The position numbers and the translations under genes were made by a program. A stretch of 64,000 nt of DNA, from assembly GCA_017408825.1 (NCBI GenBank), contig JAFQTX010000022.1:1-64000 (forward strand), in the 5' to 3' direction. Origin of the DNA: Alistipes sp. (GTDB lineage Bacteria > Bacteroidota > Bacteroidia > Bacteroidales > Rikenellaceae). The notes beneath the pieces were generated by a model. That model was not told the origin of the DNA. It saw nothing but the letters and a program-made list of their open reading frames with translations, and did no database searches. Of this stretch, positions 24,377 through 32,775 are shown piece after piece (the first letter of the stretch is position 1; the number at the start of each line of letters is the position of its first letter).

Positions 24377-25144
24377 TTATTTGTTAATCACATTGCTAAA
24401 GTGTACGCCCTTGGGGAGTACTACTATATGTGGATTTTTCGCGGGGTCGAGCCACTCGACCACACGCTTCATATTTGCCTCAGACATACCCACACAACCC
24501 GCCGTAGGCTTTCCTGCGGCACGCCATGCGTGGATGAATATTGCGCTGCCAGCACCAGGTATTGGGTGGTCGGTGTTATACTCCACCACTACGATATAGC
24601 GATACTGACGGTTGCGATGCTCCCATATTCTGTCACCCTTAGTACCAGGCTTAGGGTTACGCAGCAGTGTGTTGTAGGTCGGACTCACGGGGTTCTCGTC
24701 CCACGTATAGTACTCGTTGTACTGCTCCATAGGGAACGACGTGTGGAAGTCCTTGACATAGTATAGGCCACGACGTAAGGCAAACGTACCCACTGGGGTC
24801 TTGCCATCACCCTCACGCTTGGTGCCCGCAGAAGCTAAGCCTCCATAGCCAATAACACCCGCCACGTAGCTACCCGACCAGGTATCGGCATTGCAGCTTA
24901 GGGTGTGCACCACGCAATCTTTTCGCGTCGAGGTATCCACGACAATCACCTGCCTACAACCATATGGCAGATCTATCGTGCTACCGTTGGTGGTAACTAC
25001 ACATCCTTGCTTATAGCTTGCTATCGGTGTTACGCTCTCTGAGGTGACACCCTCTTGCTCAGCGCTACTCTTCGCACTTTCGCCACAGGCCATCACCATA
25101 CAGCTTGCAACAAGCGCACATAGCATCAATATCAGTCGTTTCAT
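24377..25144 (-). CDS. L,D-transpeptidase-family lipoprotein
   Basis: This 255-aa protein starts with a lipoprotein signal (MKRLILMLCALVASCMVMACG; lipobox VMAC, Cys20). The catalytic motif HAWRAAGKPTAGCVGMSEAN near 207-226 provides the His and Cys of the YkuD-like fold. Upstream blocks GEGKTPVGTF-like (REGDGKTPVGTFALRRG) and GDRIWEHRNRQYRY fit the family. It differs from the LysM protein at 3321-4502 in lacking carbohydrate-binding domains. It probably acts on peptidoglycan or related peptides in the periplasm. The exact reaction is not clear. Confidence 0.82.
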   Translation of the reverse strand: MKRLILMLCALVASCMVMACGESAKSSAEQEGVTSESVTPIASYKQGCVVTTNGSTIDLPYGCRQVIVVDTSTRKDCVVHTLSCNADTWSGSYVAGVIGYGGLASAGTKREGDGKTPVGTFALRRGLYYVKDFHTSFPMEQYNEYYTWDENPVSPTYNTLLRNPKPGTKGDRIWEHRNRQYRYIVVVEYNTDHPIPGAGSAIFIHAWRAAGKPTAGCVGMSEANMKRVVEWLDPAKNPHIVVLPKGVHFSNVINK

Positions 25145-25307
25145 CTCTCTGTTTTCGTTTTTTATCTCTATTTAGTTAGTACAGTTAGGGAGTTTAGAGA
25201 ATTTAGTGAATTTAGGGTTATCCTTAATCTCTCTAATCACTCTTCTCCACTGTCTCAATCTCGCTCCCTCCTCATTTTCTTGTTAGAGGGGTGCTGATAC
25301 AACATAT

Positions 25308-25345
25308 TTGTTAGCGGCAGTAGATGCGCCCTTATCACAAGAGAA
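25308..25345. repeat. Gene-3'-end repeat, copy B
   Basis: TTGTTAGCGGCAGTAGATGC then GCCCTTATCACAAGAGAATC ends at the stop codon of the U32 gene. It matches copy A in about 29 of 38 positions. A shorter look-alike, TTGTTAGAGGGGTGCTG, precedes it at 25280. The rest of the 25145-25307 gap is an AT-rich stretch with TTTAGNGAATTTAG iterations and no gene. Confidence 0.7.
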
Positions 25346-26587
25346 TCAACGTGGTATCTCCTTGTAAACCTTATCTCCTCTGCGCACCTCTCGCTCGGTC
25401 TTTAGCGAGATGTAGTCGCCCTGCTTAGCACTCTCAGTAGGCTGCTCGTGAAGCATTATGCCTACGGCCTTCTGCTCCACAACACCTGTCTTCTCGCCCA
25501 TAAAGAGGAGTGCATCACCCTCAGCCACCTCACACGCCTCGACCAACACCTCAGCAACGCCGATACGCTTGAAGTAGTTGGTCACCTTGCCCATATACAC
25601 CTTCTTGAGCGTTGCCGACGAGCCATAGTGCTGGCTATGCTCCACCATGGTCTTGGCGGCATAGTAGCCACCCCAGAAGTCTCGGTTAAAGACTGTACGG
25701 AGCCTCTCCTTGAGCGGAGCAACACTCTCGGGGGTGAACTCGCCACGCTCCAAGAGACGTAGCGCCTCGTCGTAGCTCTCCACAACACGCTTTACATACT
25801 CGCCACCACGTGCACGCCCCTCAATCTTGAGAACACGCACACCTGCATTAATAAACGCATCAAGGAAGTCTATAGTACATAGATCCTTTGGCGAGAGTAT
25901 ATATTGACCATCAACATCGAGCTGCTGGCCTGAATCTTTGTCGGTGATGGTATACTTGCGGCGGCATATTTGGCGGCATGCACCACGATTTGCCGAGTGG
26001 TGCGACTCGTGCTCCGAGAGGTAGCACTTGCCCGACATAGACATACACATTGCACCGTGGGCAAACATCTCGATGCGCACCTTATCACCCGAAGGACCGC
26101 AGATGTTGCGCTCCTCAATCTGGCGTGATATATTCGCAATCTGCTCTAAAGATAGCTCACGTGCCAACACCACCACATCGGCCCACTGCGAGAAGAACTC
26201 CACGGCAGTGATGTTGGAGATGTTGCTCTGCGTTGATATATGTACCTCGATACCCACCTCACGAGCATAGAGTATCGCTGCAAGGTCGGTGGCGATGATA
26301 GCATCAATACCCTCCGCCTTGGCACGATCGATTATGCGACGCATAATCTCCATCTCGTCATCATAGATGATGATGTTCACCGTGAGATAGGTCTTGACAC
26401 CTGCGGCGTGTGCTACACGCACAATCTCTGCAAGGTCGTCGAGCGTAAAGTTTACAGATGATGCAGCACGCATATTAAGCTGCTCAACGCCGAAATATAC
26501 CGAGTCTGCGCCTGCCGCTATTGCGGCATTGAGCGCCTCGTAAGAGCCCACAGGGGCCATAATCTCTATATCTTGTCTACGAATCAT
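25346..26587 (-). CDS. U32 family protein (YegQ/TrhP-like tRNA or rRNA hydroxylation factor)
   Basis: This 413-aa protein begins IEIMAPVGSYEALNAAIAAG and has NMRAASSVNF and YLTVNIIIYDDE, typical of U32 proteins. A Cys cluster (HGAMCMSMSGKCYLS and GACRQICRRKY, about 186-225) is expected to bind an iron-sulfur cluster. Once called collagenases, several members are now linked to prephenate-dependent hydroxylation of tRNA or 23S rRNA. It lies 4 bases after the polyprenyl synthase gene. Which RNA is modified cannot be decided from the sequence. Confidence 0.88.
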   Translation of the reverse strand: MIRRQDIEIMAPVGSYEALNAAIAAGADSVYFGVEQLNMRAASSVNFTLDDLAEIVRVAHAAGVKTYLTVNIIIYDDEMEIMRRIIDRAKAEGIDAIIATDLAAILYAREVGIEVHISTQSNISNITAVEFFSQWADVVVLARELSLEQIANISRQIEERNICGPSGDKVRIEMFAHGAMCMSMSGKCYLSEHESHHSANRGACRQICRRKYTITDKDSGQQLDVDGQYILSPKDLCTIDFLDAFINAGVRVLKIEGRARGGEYVKRVVESYDEALRLLERGEFTPESVAPLKERLRTVFNRDFWGGYYAAKTMVEHSQHYGSSATLKKVYMGKVTNYFKRIGVAEVLVEACEVAEGDALLFMGEKTGVVEQKAVGIMLHEQPTESAKQGDYISLKTEREVRRGDKVYKEIPR

Positions 26588-26591
26588 AGTT

Positions 26592-27566
26592 CTACTTTTT
26601 ACGTCCCATTAGGCCACGTGCAAACTCCTCGAGATGCTTGGTGCGCTCACCAGCAATCGAGAGCGTATCGAGGATGGTCAGTGCTCGCTCGAAGCGAATC
26701 TCGATCTGCTGCTCGGTAGAGTGCTTCACGTCGAGAGCATCGTATAGAGCCTTTACGATGGCGATCTTCTCATCATCGCCAATATCCTTGCGCTTGTGTG
26801 TAGAGCGTAGCACCTCACGCTGCTCATCGTTAGCACGGCTCATCGCCTGTACCATAAGATATGTCTGCTTACCCTCGAGGATGTCGCCACCGATCTTCTT
26901 ACCAAGGCTCTCATCGCCATAGCTGTCGAGCATATCGTCCTGAAGCTGGAACGCAAGGCCAAGCTCCGTGGCAAAGCGGTGCATCTTGCGCACATCGTCG
27001 TCCGAGGCCTCGGCCAGCGTCGCTCCAATCATCGCCGAGCCTGAGAGCAGTGCCGATGTCTTGCGCTCGATCATCTGAATATAGTCTACGGCTGAGACCT
27101 TCTCGGCACTCTCGAAGTCCATATCATACTGCTGACCCTCGCACACCTCGATGGCCATATCGCTGAAGATATTGAGCACACGATCGAGGTTCTTAGCACC
27201 CACACGGGCCAGATATTTGTATGCTATGATAAGCATCGTATCGCCCGAGAGCAACGCCACGTTACCGCCCCACTTGGCAAATACCGAGGGTTTGCCACGA
27301 CGCATCGAGGCGTTATCCATAATATCATCGTGCAGTAGCGTGAAGTTGTGGAACACCTCAACAGCCACACCTGCGGGGAGGGCCTCCTCAACATTACCAC
27401 CAAAGGCATCTACGGTAAGCAGCAACAATACGGGACGTAGGCGCTTGCCTCCACCCGACATTGAGTAGATGATAGGCGAATATAGCAGCTCTGGCTCCTC
27501 AGGGGTCTGGAGTTGCTGGAGTGCTGACTCAAAGAGGTTTAGAATCGTGTCGTTAGTATATTTCAT
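26592..27566 (-). CDS. Polyprenyl diphosphate synthase (trans-isoprenyl, IspA/GGPPS type)
   Basis: From the ATG at 27566 (MKYTNDTILNLFES) the protein has 324 aa. The first Asp-rich motif LLHDDIMDNASMRRG, the GGKRLRP substrate loop and the second motif QLQDDMLDSYGD are complete. It condenses isopentenyl diphosphate with an allylic starter; a bulky Phe five residues before the first DDxxD suggests a short or medium product. Products would feed quinone side chains and, through uppS at the end of the window, carrier lipids. The longer frame to 27596 adds ten residues without support. Confidence 0.9.
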   Translation of the reverse strand: MKYTNDTILNLFESALQQLQTPEEPELLYSPIIYSMSGGGKRLRPVLLLLTVDAFGGNVEEALPAGVAVEVFHNFTLLHDDIMDNASMRRGKPSVFAKWGGNVALLSGDTMLIIAYKYLARVGAKNLDRVLNIFSDMAIEVCEGQQYDMDFESAEKVSAVDYIQMIERKTSALLSGSAMIGATLAEASDDDVRKMHRFATELGLAFQLQDDMLDSYGDESLGKKIGGDILEGKQTYLMVQAMSRANDEQREVLRSTHKRKDIGDDEKIAIVKALYDALDVKHSTEQQIEIRFERALTILDTLSIAGERTKHLEEFARGLMGRKK

Positions 27567-27650
27567 AGCTCTCAAAATTACTTTTTGGGTACACACGCAC
27601 GCACATAGCGTACACTATTCAAATAAAGTTGGCTCAAAATTAATATTTTT

Positions 27651-27683
27651 TTTGCAGAGATTAAAATAATTTTGATAACTTTG
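27651..27683 (+). promoter_or_regulatory. Promoter of the ROK kinase gene
   Basis: TTTG at 27651-27654, a 21-base spacer and TAACTTTG at 27676-27683 match the Bacteroidota consensus on both elements. The leader to the ATG at 27714 would be about 25 nt. Confidence 0.82.
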
Positions 27684-27713
27684 ACCAATTAATTTTCTAA
27701 AAACCTAAGTGCT

Positions 27714-28742
27714 ATGACAAAAAAATATGCTATGGGTATCGATATTGGCGGTACCAATACAGCTTTTGGTCTGGTTGATGAGGATGGCAACGTTGTTGCC
27801 GAGAGCAAAATCTCAACCGACAAGTTTAAGTATTTCGACGACTACAAACCATATATCGAGACTCTGGCAGCTGCGATGAAGGAGCTTATCGCCACTCAGC
27901 CCGAGTGCGATCTTATCGGCATCGGTATCGGCGCTCCTAATGCAAACATCCACTCAGGACGTATCGAGACTCCTGCCAACCTCTGGAAGTTTGAGGATCC
28001 CGCAGATCCACGTCCCGACACAATCCGCACGTTCAACTTTGTGGAGGACCTCGGCAAGCACTTCGGTGGCGCTAAGGTGATGATTACCAACGATGCTAAC
28101 GCCGCAGCTATCGGCGAGATGGTGTTTGGCAATGCTCGTGGCATGAAGGATTTTGCGATGATTACACTCGGTACAGGTCTTGGCTCGGGCATCGTCTGCA
28201 ATGGCGAGATGGTCTATGGCCACGACGGCTTTGCAGGAGAGTTTGGCCACATCGCCGTGGCATCACGTGAGACTGGCCGCCAGTGTGGTTGCGGCCGCAA
28301 GGGGTGTCTTGAGGCCTACGTTTCGGCAACAGGTATCAAGCGCACAGCCTTCGACCTTATGGCAACGATGACCTGCGACAGCGAACTTCGCACAATCCCT
28401 TACGATAAGTTCGAGGCAAAGATGCTCTCTGATGCCGCTGCAAAGAGTGACCCTATCGCTTTGGAGGCCTTCGAGCGCACAGGCAAGGTGCTTGGCTTGG
28501 CACTTGCCGACCTTACGGCAATCACCTCACCTGAGGCCATCATCCTCTTTGGTGGCTTAGCGAATGCTGGTGACTATATTATGCGTCCTACACACCGCTA
28601 TATGGAGGAGAATCAGCTCGGTGTTTTCAAAGGCAAGGTTAAGCTTATGATGAGCGGTATTCAGGATAAGAATGTTGCCATTTTAGGCGGCGCTGCTCTT
28701 ATCTGGAAGCAGCACCTCGAAGCAGTTATCGAGAACTACTAA
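27714..28742 (+). CDS. ROK-family sugar kinase (probable glucokinase)
   Basis: This 342-aa cytoplasmic protein has the ATP-binding start GIDIGGTNTAFGLVDEDGNV, the glycine-rich MITLGTGLGSGIV, the catalytic GHDGFAGEFGHIAV and the zinc-binding ROK signature CGCGRKGCLEAYVSATG. It should phosphorylate glucose or a related hexose with ATP. It stands alone between its own promoter and a strong terminator, with higher-expression codon choice than its neighbours by eye. ROK substrates vary (glucose, ManNAc, allose), so glucose is the default call only. Confidence 0.9.
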   Translation: MTKKYAMGIDIGGTNTAFGLVDEDGNVVAESKISTDKFKYFDDYKPYIETLAAAMKELIATQPECDLIGIGIGAPNANIHSGRIETPANLWKFEDPADPRPDTIRTFNFVEDLGKHFGGAKVMITNDANAAAIGEMVFGNARGMKDFAMITLGTGLGSGIVCNGEMVYGHDGFAGEFGHIAVASRETGRQCGCGRKGCLEAYVSATGIKRTAFDLMATMTCDSELRTIPYDKFEAKMLSDAAAKSDPIALEAFERTGKVLGLALADLTAITSPEAIILFGGLANAGDYIMRPTHRYMEENQLGVFKGKVKLMMSGIQDKNVAILGGAALIWKQHLEAVIENY

Positions 28743-28796
28743 TTTAGCATAACAATCTATAAACGAAGCGTTTTATAGTTTAACAACAAAACAATT

Positions 28797-28852
28797 ATAG
28801 CCATATTCGCCATTTAGCCAATGACAAGCTATACGGCGAATATGGCTATTTT
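28797..28852 (+). terminator. Terminator of the ROK kinase gene
   Basis: ATAGCCATATTCGCC (28797-28811) and GGCGAATATGGCTAT (28835-28849) form a perfect 15-bp stem followed by TTTT. Confidence 0.88.
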
Positions 28853-28953
28853 ACACACTCCATCTATGCCCCTATTTTCACCCCCATCAAGGCCTCACAT
28901 CAACTGCTTCGACCACGCAAATAGACCATCACGCAAAGTAAAATTATGCGCCA

Positions 28954-28988
28954 TTTGTTTGCGGTTTAGTATAATTATACTAACTTTG
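28954..28988 (+). promoter_or_regulatory. Promoter of the holB/folK/rbfA operon
   Basis: TTTGTTTG (28954-28961), a 19-base spacer and TAACTTTG (28981-28988) precede the ATG at 29030. No other convincing promoter was found before 39.8 kb, so this may drive all or most of the ten following genes. Confidence 0.8.
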
Positions 28989-29029
28989 CCACATTATGTA
29001 CCCCTAAGCAAGGGCCAACACCAAAGAGA

Positions 29030-30511
29030 ATGTTAGAGAAACTCGCTAAACAGACCGCAATATATGGCATCAGCACGATAGTTGTCCGCTTCTTAAACTA
29101 TCTGCTAACGCCCTACTACACCCGCATCTTCGACCAGGGGGAGTATGGTATTGTCACCGACATCTACGCCTTGATACCCTTCGCCTTAGTGCTGCTATCA
29201 ATGGGCATGGAGTCGAGCTACTTCCGCTTCACCACACGTGCCGAGGAGGAGGGTGGCGACGTGGCTACGGCCAAGCGCCGAGTATTTGCCACAACATGGG
29301 GTGTCACCTCGCTTGCGGCAACGATCTTTTTCGGCATAGTGCTGCTACTCAATGGTCCGATATCGAGGGCTATGGGCGAGGCCTATGTGGCACACCCTGA
29401 GTATGTGCCCATCGTCGCAGCAATCGTTATGCTCGACATCTGGGCTGTGATACCCTTCTCACGCCTTCGTGAGCAGGGACGTGCCATGCGCTTTGTGGCG
29501 CTCAAGGCTCTGAGTATGCTGCTTAACCTCGGACTCGCCATAGGCTTTGGTTTTGCAGGACTCTACGACACGACGTTTGGCGTAGGCTGGGTACTTATTG
29601 CCAACCTCATTGCCAGCTTTGTGACCTTCATAGCACTGCTCCCAACGACAGACCGTACGCTGCCACGCATCGACGGCAAACTACTGCGACGCATACTCAT
29701 CTACTCGCTACCACTACTCATCAGTGGCATTGCGGGCACAGCGAACGAGTTTATCGACCGTCAGATGATCAAGTATCTCGCTCCAGGCACCGAGGCAGAG
29801 GCTATGGCCGAATTAGGTGTCTATGGTGCGATAGTGAAGATCGCTGTGGTGATGACACTATTCACGCAGATGTACCGCCTGGCGGCCGAGCCATTCTTCC
29901 TCTCGGGATTTAAGAAGGAGGAGTTTAAGGAGGCTAATGCTGCGGCGATGAAGTACTTTGTGATGGCCTCGGTACTGATATTCCTCGGCATAGTGCTCTT
30001 CCGCGACATATTTGCACTCATCGTCGGCTCACGCTTTAGAGAGGGTATCGACATCCTCCCCGTGGTGCTCGCCTCGAACGTATTGGCGGGAATATGGTTC
30101 AACCTTTCGTTCTGGTATAAGCGTGAGGAGAAGACAAAATATGCGGCCTACGTAACGTTCCTCGGTCTTGGAGTAACACTTGCGCTAAGCTTCGTGCTTG
30201 TTCCCAAGCTCGGCTATCGTGGTGCTGCGTGGGTGCGTCTTGTTGCCGAGGGTGCTATGGTGGTGTGGAGCTACATCCTCTGCCGCAGGCACTACCCCGT
30301 ACCTTACGACCTGCGCCGCATAGGCGAATACATACTGCTTGGAGCGGCAGTATATGCCATCTCGGAGCTCGTAGCACCCCACCTCAGCCACATCGTATGG
30401 TTGGGTTGCAACGTAGTATTGTTCGGAGGTGTTATGCTCTTTGCCATCTGGCGTGAGAAGATTGATGTTAAGGGCCTCATGAGGGCCGCAATAGGTAAGT
30501 TTAAGCGATGA
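29030..30511 (+). CDS. Polysaccharide flippase-like membrane protein (MOP/MATE-like fold)
   Basis: This 493-aa polytopic protein has about 12-14 helices and the Wzx-like opening LAKQTAIYGISTIVVRFLNY LLTPYYTR (two adjoining pieces), followed by the conserved EYGIVTDIYAL. Its family moves lipid-linked sugars across the inner membrane. It is not in the capsule locus but heads a housekeeping operon and overlaps holB by 4 bases. A similar gene order is familiar from other Bacteroidales, so it may serve a conserved envelope glycan rather than the variable capsule. Confidence 0.82.
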   Translation: MLEKLAKQTAIYGISTIVVRFLNYLLTPYYTRIFDQGEYGIVTDIYALIPFALVLLSMGMESSYFRFTTRAEEEGGDVATAKRRVFATTWGVTSLAATIFFGIVLLLNGPISRAMGEAYVAHPEYVPIVAAIVMLDIWAVIPFSRLREQGRAMRFVALKALSMLLNLGLAIGFGFAGLYDTTFGVGWVLIANLIASFVTFIALLPTTDRTLPRIDGKLLRRILIYSLPLLISGIAGTANEFIDRQMIKYLAPGTEAEAMAELGVYGAIVKIAVVMTLFTQMYRLAAEPFFLSGFKKEEFKEANAAAMKYFVMASVLIFLGIVLFRDIFALIVGSRFREGIDILPVVLASNVLAGIWFNLSFWYKREEKTKYAAYVTFLGLGVTLALSFVLVPKLGYRGAAWVRLVAEGAMVVWSYILCRRHYPVPYDLRRIGEYILLGAAVYAISELVAPHLSHIVWLGCNVVLFGGVMLFAIWREKIDVKGLMRAAIGKFKR

Positions 30512-31650
30512 AGTTCTCGGATGTCATAGGACACGACGACCTGAAGCGTCGTCTTAGCCAGCAGATTGATGCCGGCCGCATAAGCCACGCACAGCTCTTC
30601 AGCGGTGCGGCAGGCTATGGCACACTGCCTCTGGCGCTGGCCTACGTGCAGTATCTGTTCTGCCCCCACCGTCACGATGGTGATTCGTGTGGCGTGTGCC
30701 CCTCGTGTCAGCAGATAGCCTCACTTGCCCATCCCGACCTCCACTTTGTATTCCCCGTGAACAAGCAGAACAAAAAGTCGGGCGAGGTGATAACCTCCGA
30801 TATGTTCCTCGACCTTTGGCGTGAGACGTGGAGTGAGAGTGGCGGAATATTTACCCCCGAGGAGTGGTACGAGAGGCTCGACCTCGGCAAGACGATGAAG
30901 GGCCTCATAACAGCCAAGGAGTCGGAGGAGATTATCCGCAAGCTGCAATTCAAGAGCTTCTCGTCGGACTACAAGGCGATGATAATATGGCTTCCCGAGG
31001 CGATGAACCAAGAGGCCGCCAACAAGATCCTCAAAATCCTTGAGGAGCCATGGGAGAAGACCCTGTTTATCCTGGTGTCGGAGCGCCCCGACCTACTGCT
31101 ACAGACTATCACCTCACGAACACAGGAGGTGGCCGTCAGCGGTATTGACGTTGCGACGTTGGAGCGCATAGCCCTAAACGAGGGCCGTGAACAGGTCGAG
31201 GCACACAATATGGCACGCCTTGCCCGAGGCTCGGTCATCGAGTTGCGTGCACTGCTACGTGGCCAGAGCGACGAGGCTCGCAAGCTATACTTCGAGCTCT
31301 TCTGCCGCCTTATGCGTCTGAGCTACAACGACAAGCACCTTGAACTCTTCGAGTGGGCCGACGATATGACAGCGCTCACACGTGAGGGGCAACGACAGTT
31401 CTTCCTCAACGCTGTGCGTCTGCTGCGTGAGAGCTATATGATCCACGCAGGCCTCGGCTCGATAAGCTACCTCTGGGGCGAGGAGGCAGATTTCTGCCGT
31501 AAGTTTGCACCATATATCGGCAACCAGAATATCGAGTTCCTCGTAGACGAGATTGAGACCGCTATGATGCAAATAGCCCAGAATGGTGCACCACGCATAG
31601 TATTTACCCACTTCGCCCTTGCGGTGTCGAAGCAGATAAACCGCCTATAA
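30508..31650 (+). CDS. holB: DNA polymerase III subunit delta prime
   Basis: This 380-aa AAA+ clamp-loader subunit helps open the sliding clamp during DNA replication. The start (VIGHDDLKRRLSQQIDAGRI SHAQLFSG in two pieces) and the region EAMNQEAANKILKILEEPWE are typical. A zinc-module-like Cys set (CPHRHDGDSCGVCPSC) lies near 52-67. The P-loop is degenerate (GAAGYGTLP without Lys), as expected for a delta prime subunit that does not hydrolyse ATP. It overlaps the flippase-like gene by ATGA and is followed 2 bases later by folK. Confidence 0.9.
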   Translation: MKFSDVIGHDDLKRRLSQQIDAGRISHAQLFSGAAGYGTLPLALAYVQYLFCPHRHDGDSCGVCPSCQQIASLAHPDLHFVFPVNKQNKKSGEVITSDMFLDLWRETWSESGGIFTPEEWYERLDLGKTMKGLITAKESEEIIRKLQFKSFSSDYKAMIIWLPEAMNQEAANKILKILEEPWEKTLFILVSERPDLLLQTITSRTQEVAVSGIDVATLERIALNEGREQVEAHNMARLARGSVIELRALLRGQSDEARKLYFELFCRLMRLSYNDKHLELFEWADDMTALTREGQRQFFLNAVRLLRESYMIHAGLGSISYLWGEEADFCRKFAPYIGNQNIEFLVDEIETAMMQIAQNGAPRIVFTHFALAVSKQINRL

Positions 31651-31652
31651 CG

Positions 31653-32141
31653 ATGACAAGCGTAGTTCTACTCTTAGGCTCTAACGATGAGCATGCCGCA
31701 CAGATAATCTCGAGTGCAGCGAAGTGCATTGACGCATCCATAGGCAAACTTGTCAAGCTATCGGCAGAGTATCACTCTGAGGCCTACGGCTTTACCTCGG
31801 AGCGTGAGTTTATCAACCGTGCGGTGGAGATTACAACCGAACTTGATGCCTACGAGGTGCTACGACGCATCAACCTTATCGAGGCGCTGTTTGGACGTGA
31901 CCGAGAGGTGGAGAATCGAGCAAAAGAGGCAAGTGGTGAGAGCTACGCCTCACGCCCTATCGACATCGACATAATTTTTTATGGCGACGAAACGTTCTCG
32001 GATAGTAGGCTCACAATACCCTACCACTTTTTGGACGAGCGAGAGTATGCCCTACGTCCCGTGGCTGAGATAGCTCCCGAACGTAAGCACCCTAAACTGG
32101 ATAAGACCCCAGGCCAGATGCTCGATGACTTAACACGATAA
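31653..32141 (+). CDS. folK: 2-amino-4-hydroxy-6-hydroxymethyldihydropteridine diphosphokinase
   Basis: This 162-aa cytoplasmic enzyme moves pyrophosphate from ATP to the pterin precursor in folate synthesis. The family signature RPIDIDIIFYGDE is at about 108-120. The N-terminal VVLLLGSNDEHAAQII and EVLRRINLIEALFGRDRE also match. It stands between holB and a lipoprotein gene in a tight operon. Together with fhs it supports active one-carbon metabolism. Confidence 0.93.
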   Translation: MTSVVLLLGSNDEHAAQIISSAAKCIDASIGKLVKLSAEYHSEAYGFTSEREFINRAVEITTELDAYEVLRRINLIEALFGRDREVENRAKEASGESYASRPIDIDIIFYGDETFSDSRLTIPYHFLDEREYALRPVAEIAPERKHPKLDKTPGQMLDDLTR

Positions 32142-32142
32142 T

Positions 32143-32775
32143 ATGCTAAAAATGAGAAATATAACGCTAATAAAGGTTTTGGCCCTTGTGGCTGTGATGC
32201 TCGGTTGTGTGTCGTGCTTCAAGGATGAGGTACAGGGGACACTCCTCAAGATCGAGGTCTACTCAAAAAATGTGAAGACCGACGACCCAGTGAAGACTAC
32301 CACGGAGTTATACTCCTATGCCTTCAACGTAAAGAAGGGTAGCAAGTGGAGTGTCACCACGTGGGAGGATGCCCTTGCGCACCGCATCACCAATGTCACC
32401 AACCCCGACTACACCTCGGAGCAACGTGAGGACTACGACGTATTGGGCACGTTTGATGCCGAGGCTCAGTATCAAGTCGAGTTAGACCTACGCAGCGAGT
32501 GGGTCTTTATGCTGATTGTAGACCCCACCAACGAGGTATACGCCACACGTCTCTACGAGACCCCGATAAACCTCCCTGTAACACCCACCTCGCTACACCT
32601 ATACGCAGCAAATGCCAGCGGCTCGGCAAATGGGTGGGACTTTGTAAACCCCTTCCCCGACAAGGTACGTGAGTCGCTAATTCCAACCGAGGACGAAGAG
32701 GAGGAGCCCACTGAGGAGGACCCCACTGAGGAGGAACCCACTGAAGAGGATGGCAATGAAGACGTAATAGAGTAA
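32143..32775 (+). CDS. Lipoprotein of unknown function with an acidic repeat tail
   Basis: This 210-aa protein has a lipoprotein signal ending in CVSCF (Cys about 26, or 23 from the ATG at 32152). The central 130 residues show no family I recognise; beta-rich patches and LYETPINLPVTP are seen. The C terminus is a run of Glu, Pro and Thr built from three copies of a 15-base unit encoding [ED]-P-T-E-E (32704-32748). It overlaps the next gene by one base (TAATG). Its place among conserved envelope genes suggests an outer-membrane or periplasmic role. Confidence 0.6.
   Translation: MLKMRNITLIKVLALVAVMLGCVSCFKDEVQGTLLKIEVYSKNVKTDDPVKTTTELYSYAFNVKKGSKWSVTTWEDALAHRITNVTNPDYTSEQREDYDVLGTFDAEAQYQVELDLRSEWVFMLIVDPTNEVYATRLYETPINLPVTPTSLHLYAANASGSANGWDFVNPFPDKVRESLIPTEDEEEEPTEEDPTEEEPTEEDGNEDVIE

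Noticed and set aside
28821..29036. 71-codon plus-strand frame before the flippase-like gene
   Set aside because: It overlaps a terminator stem and a consensus promoter and shows no protein-like pattern.
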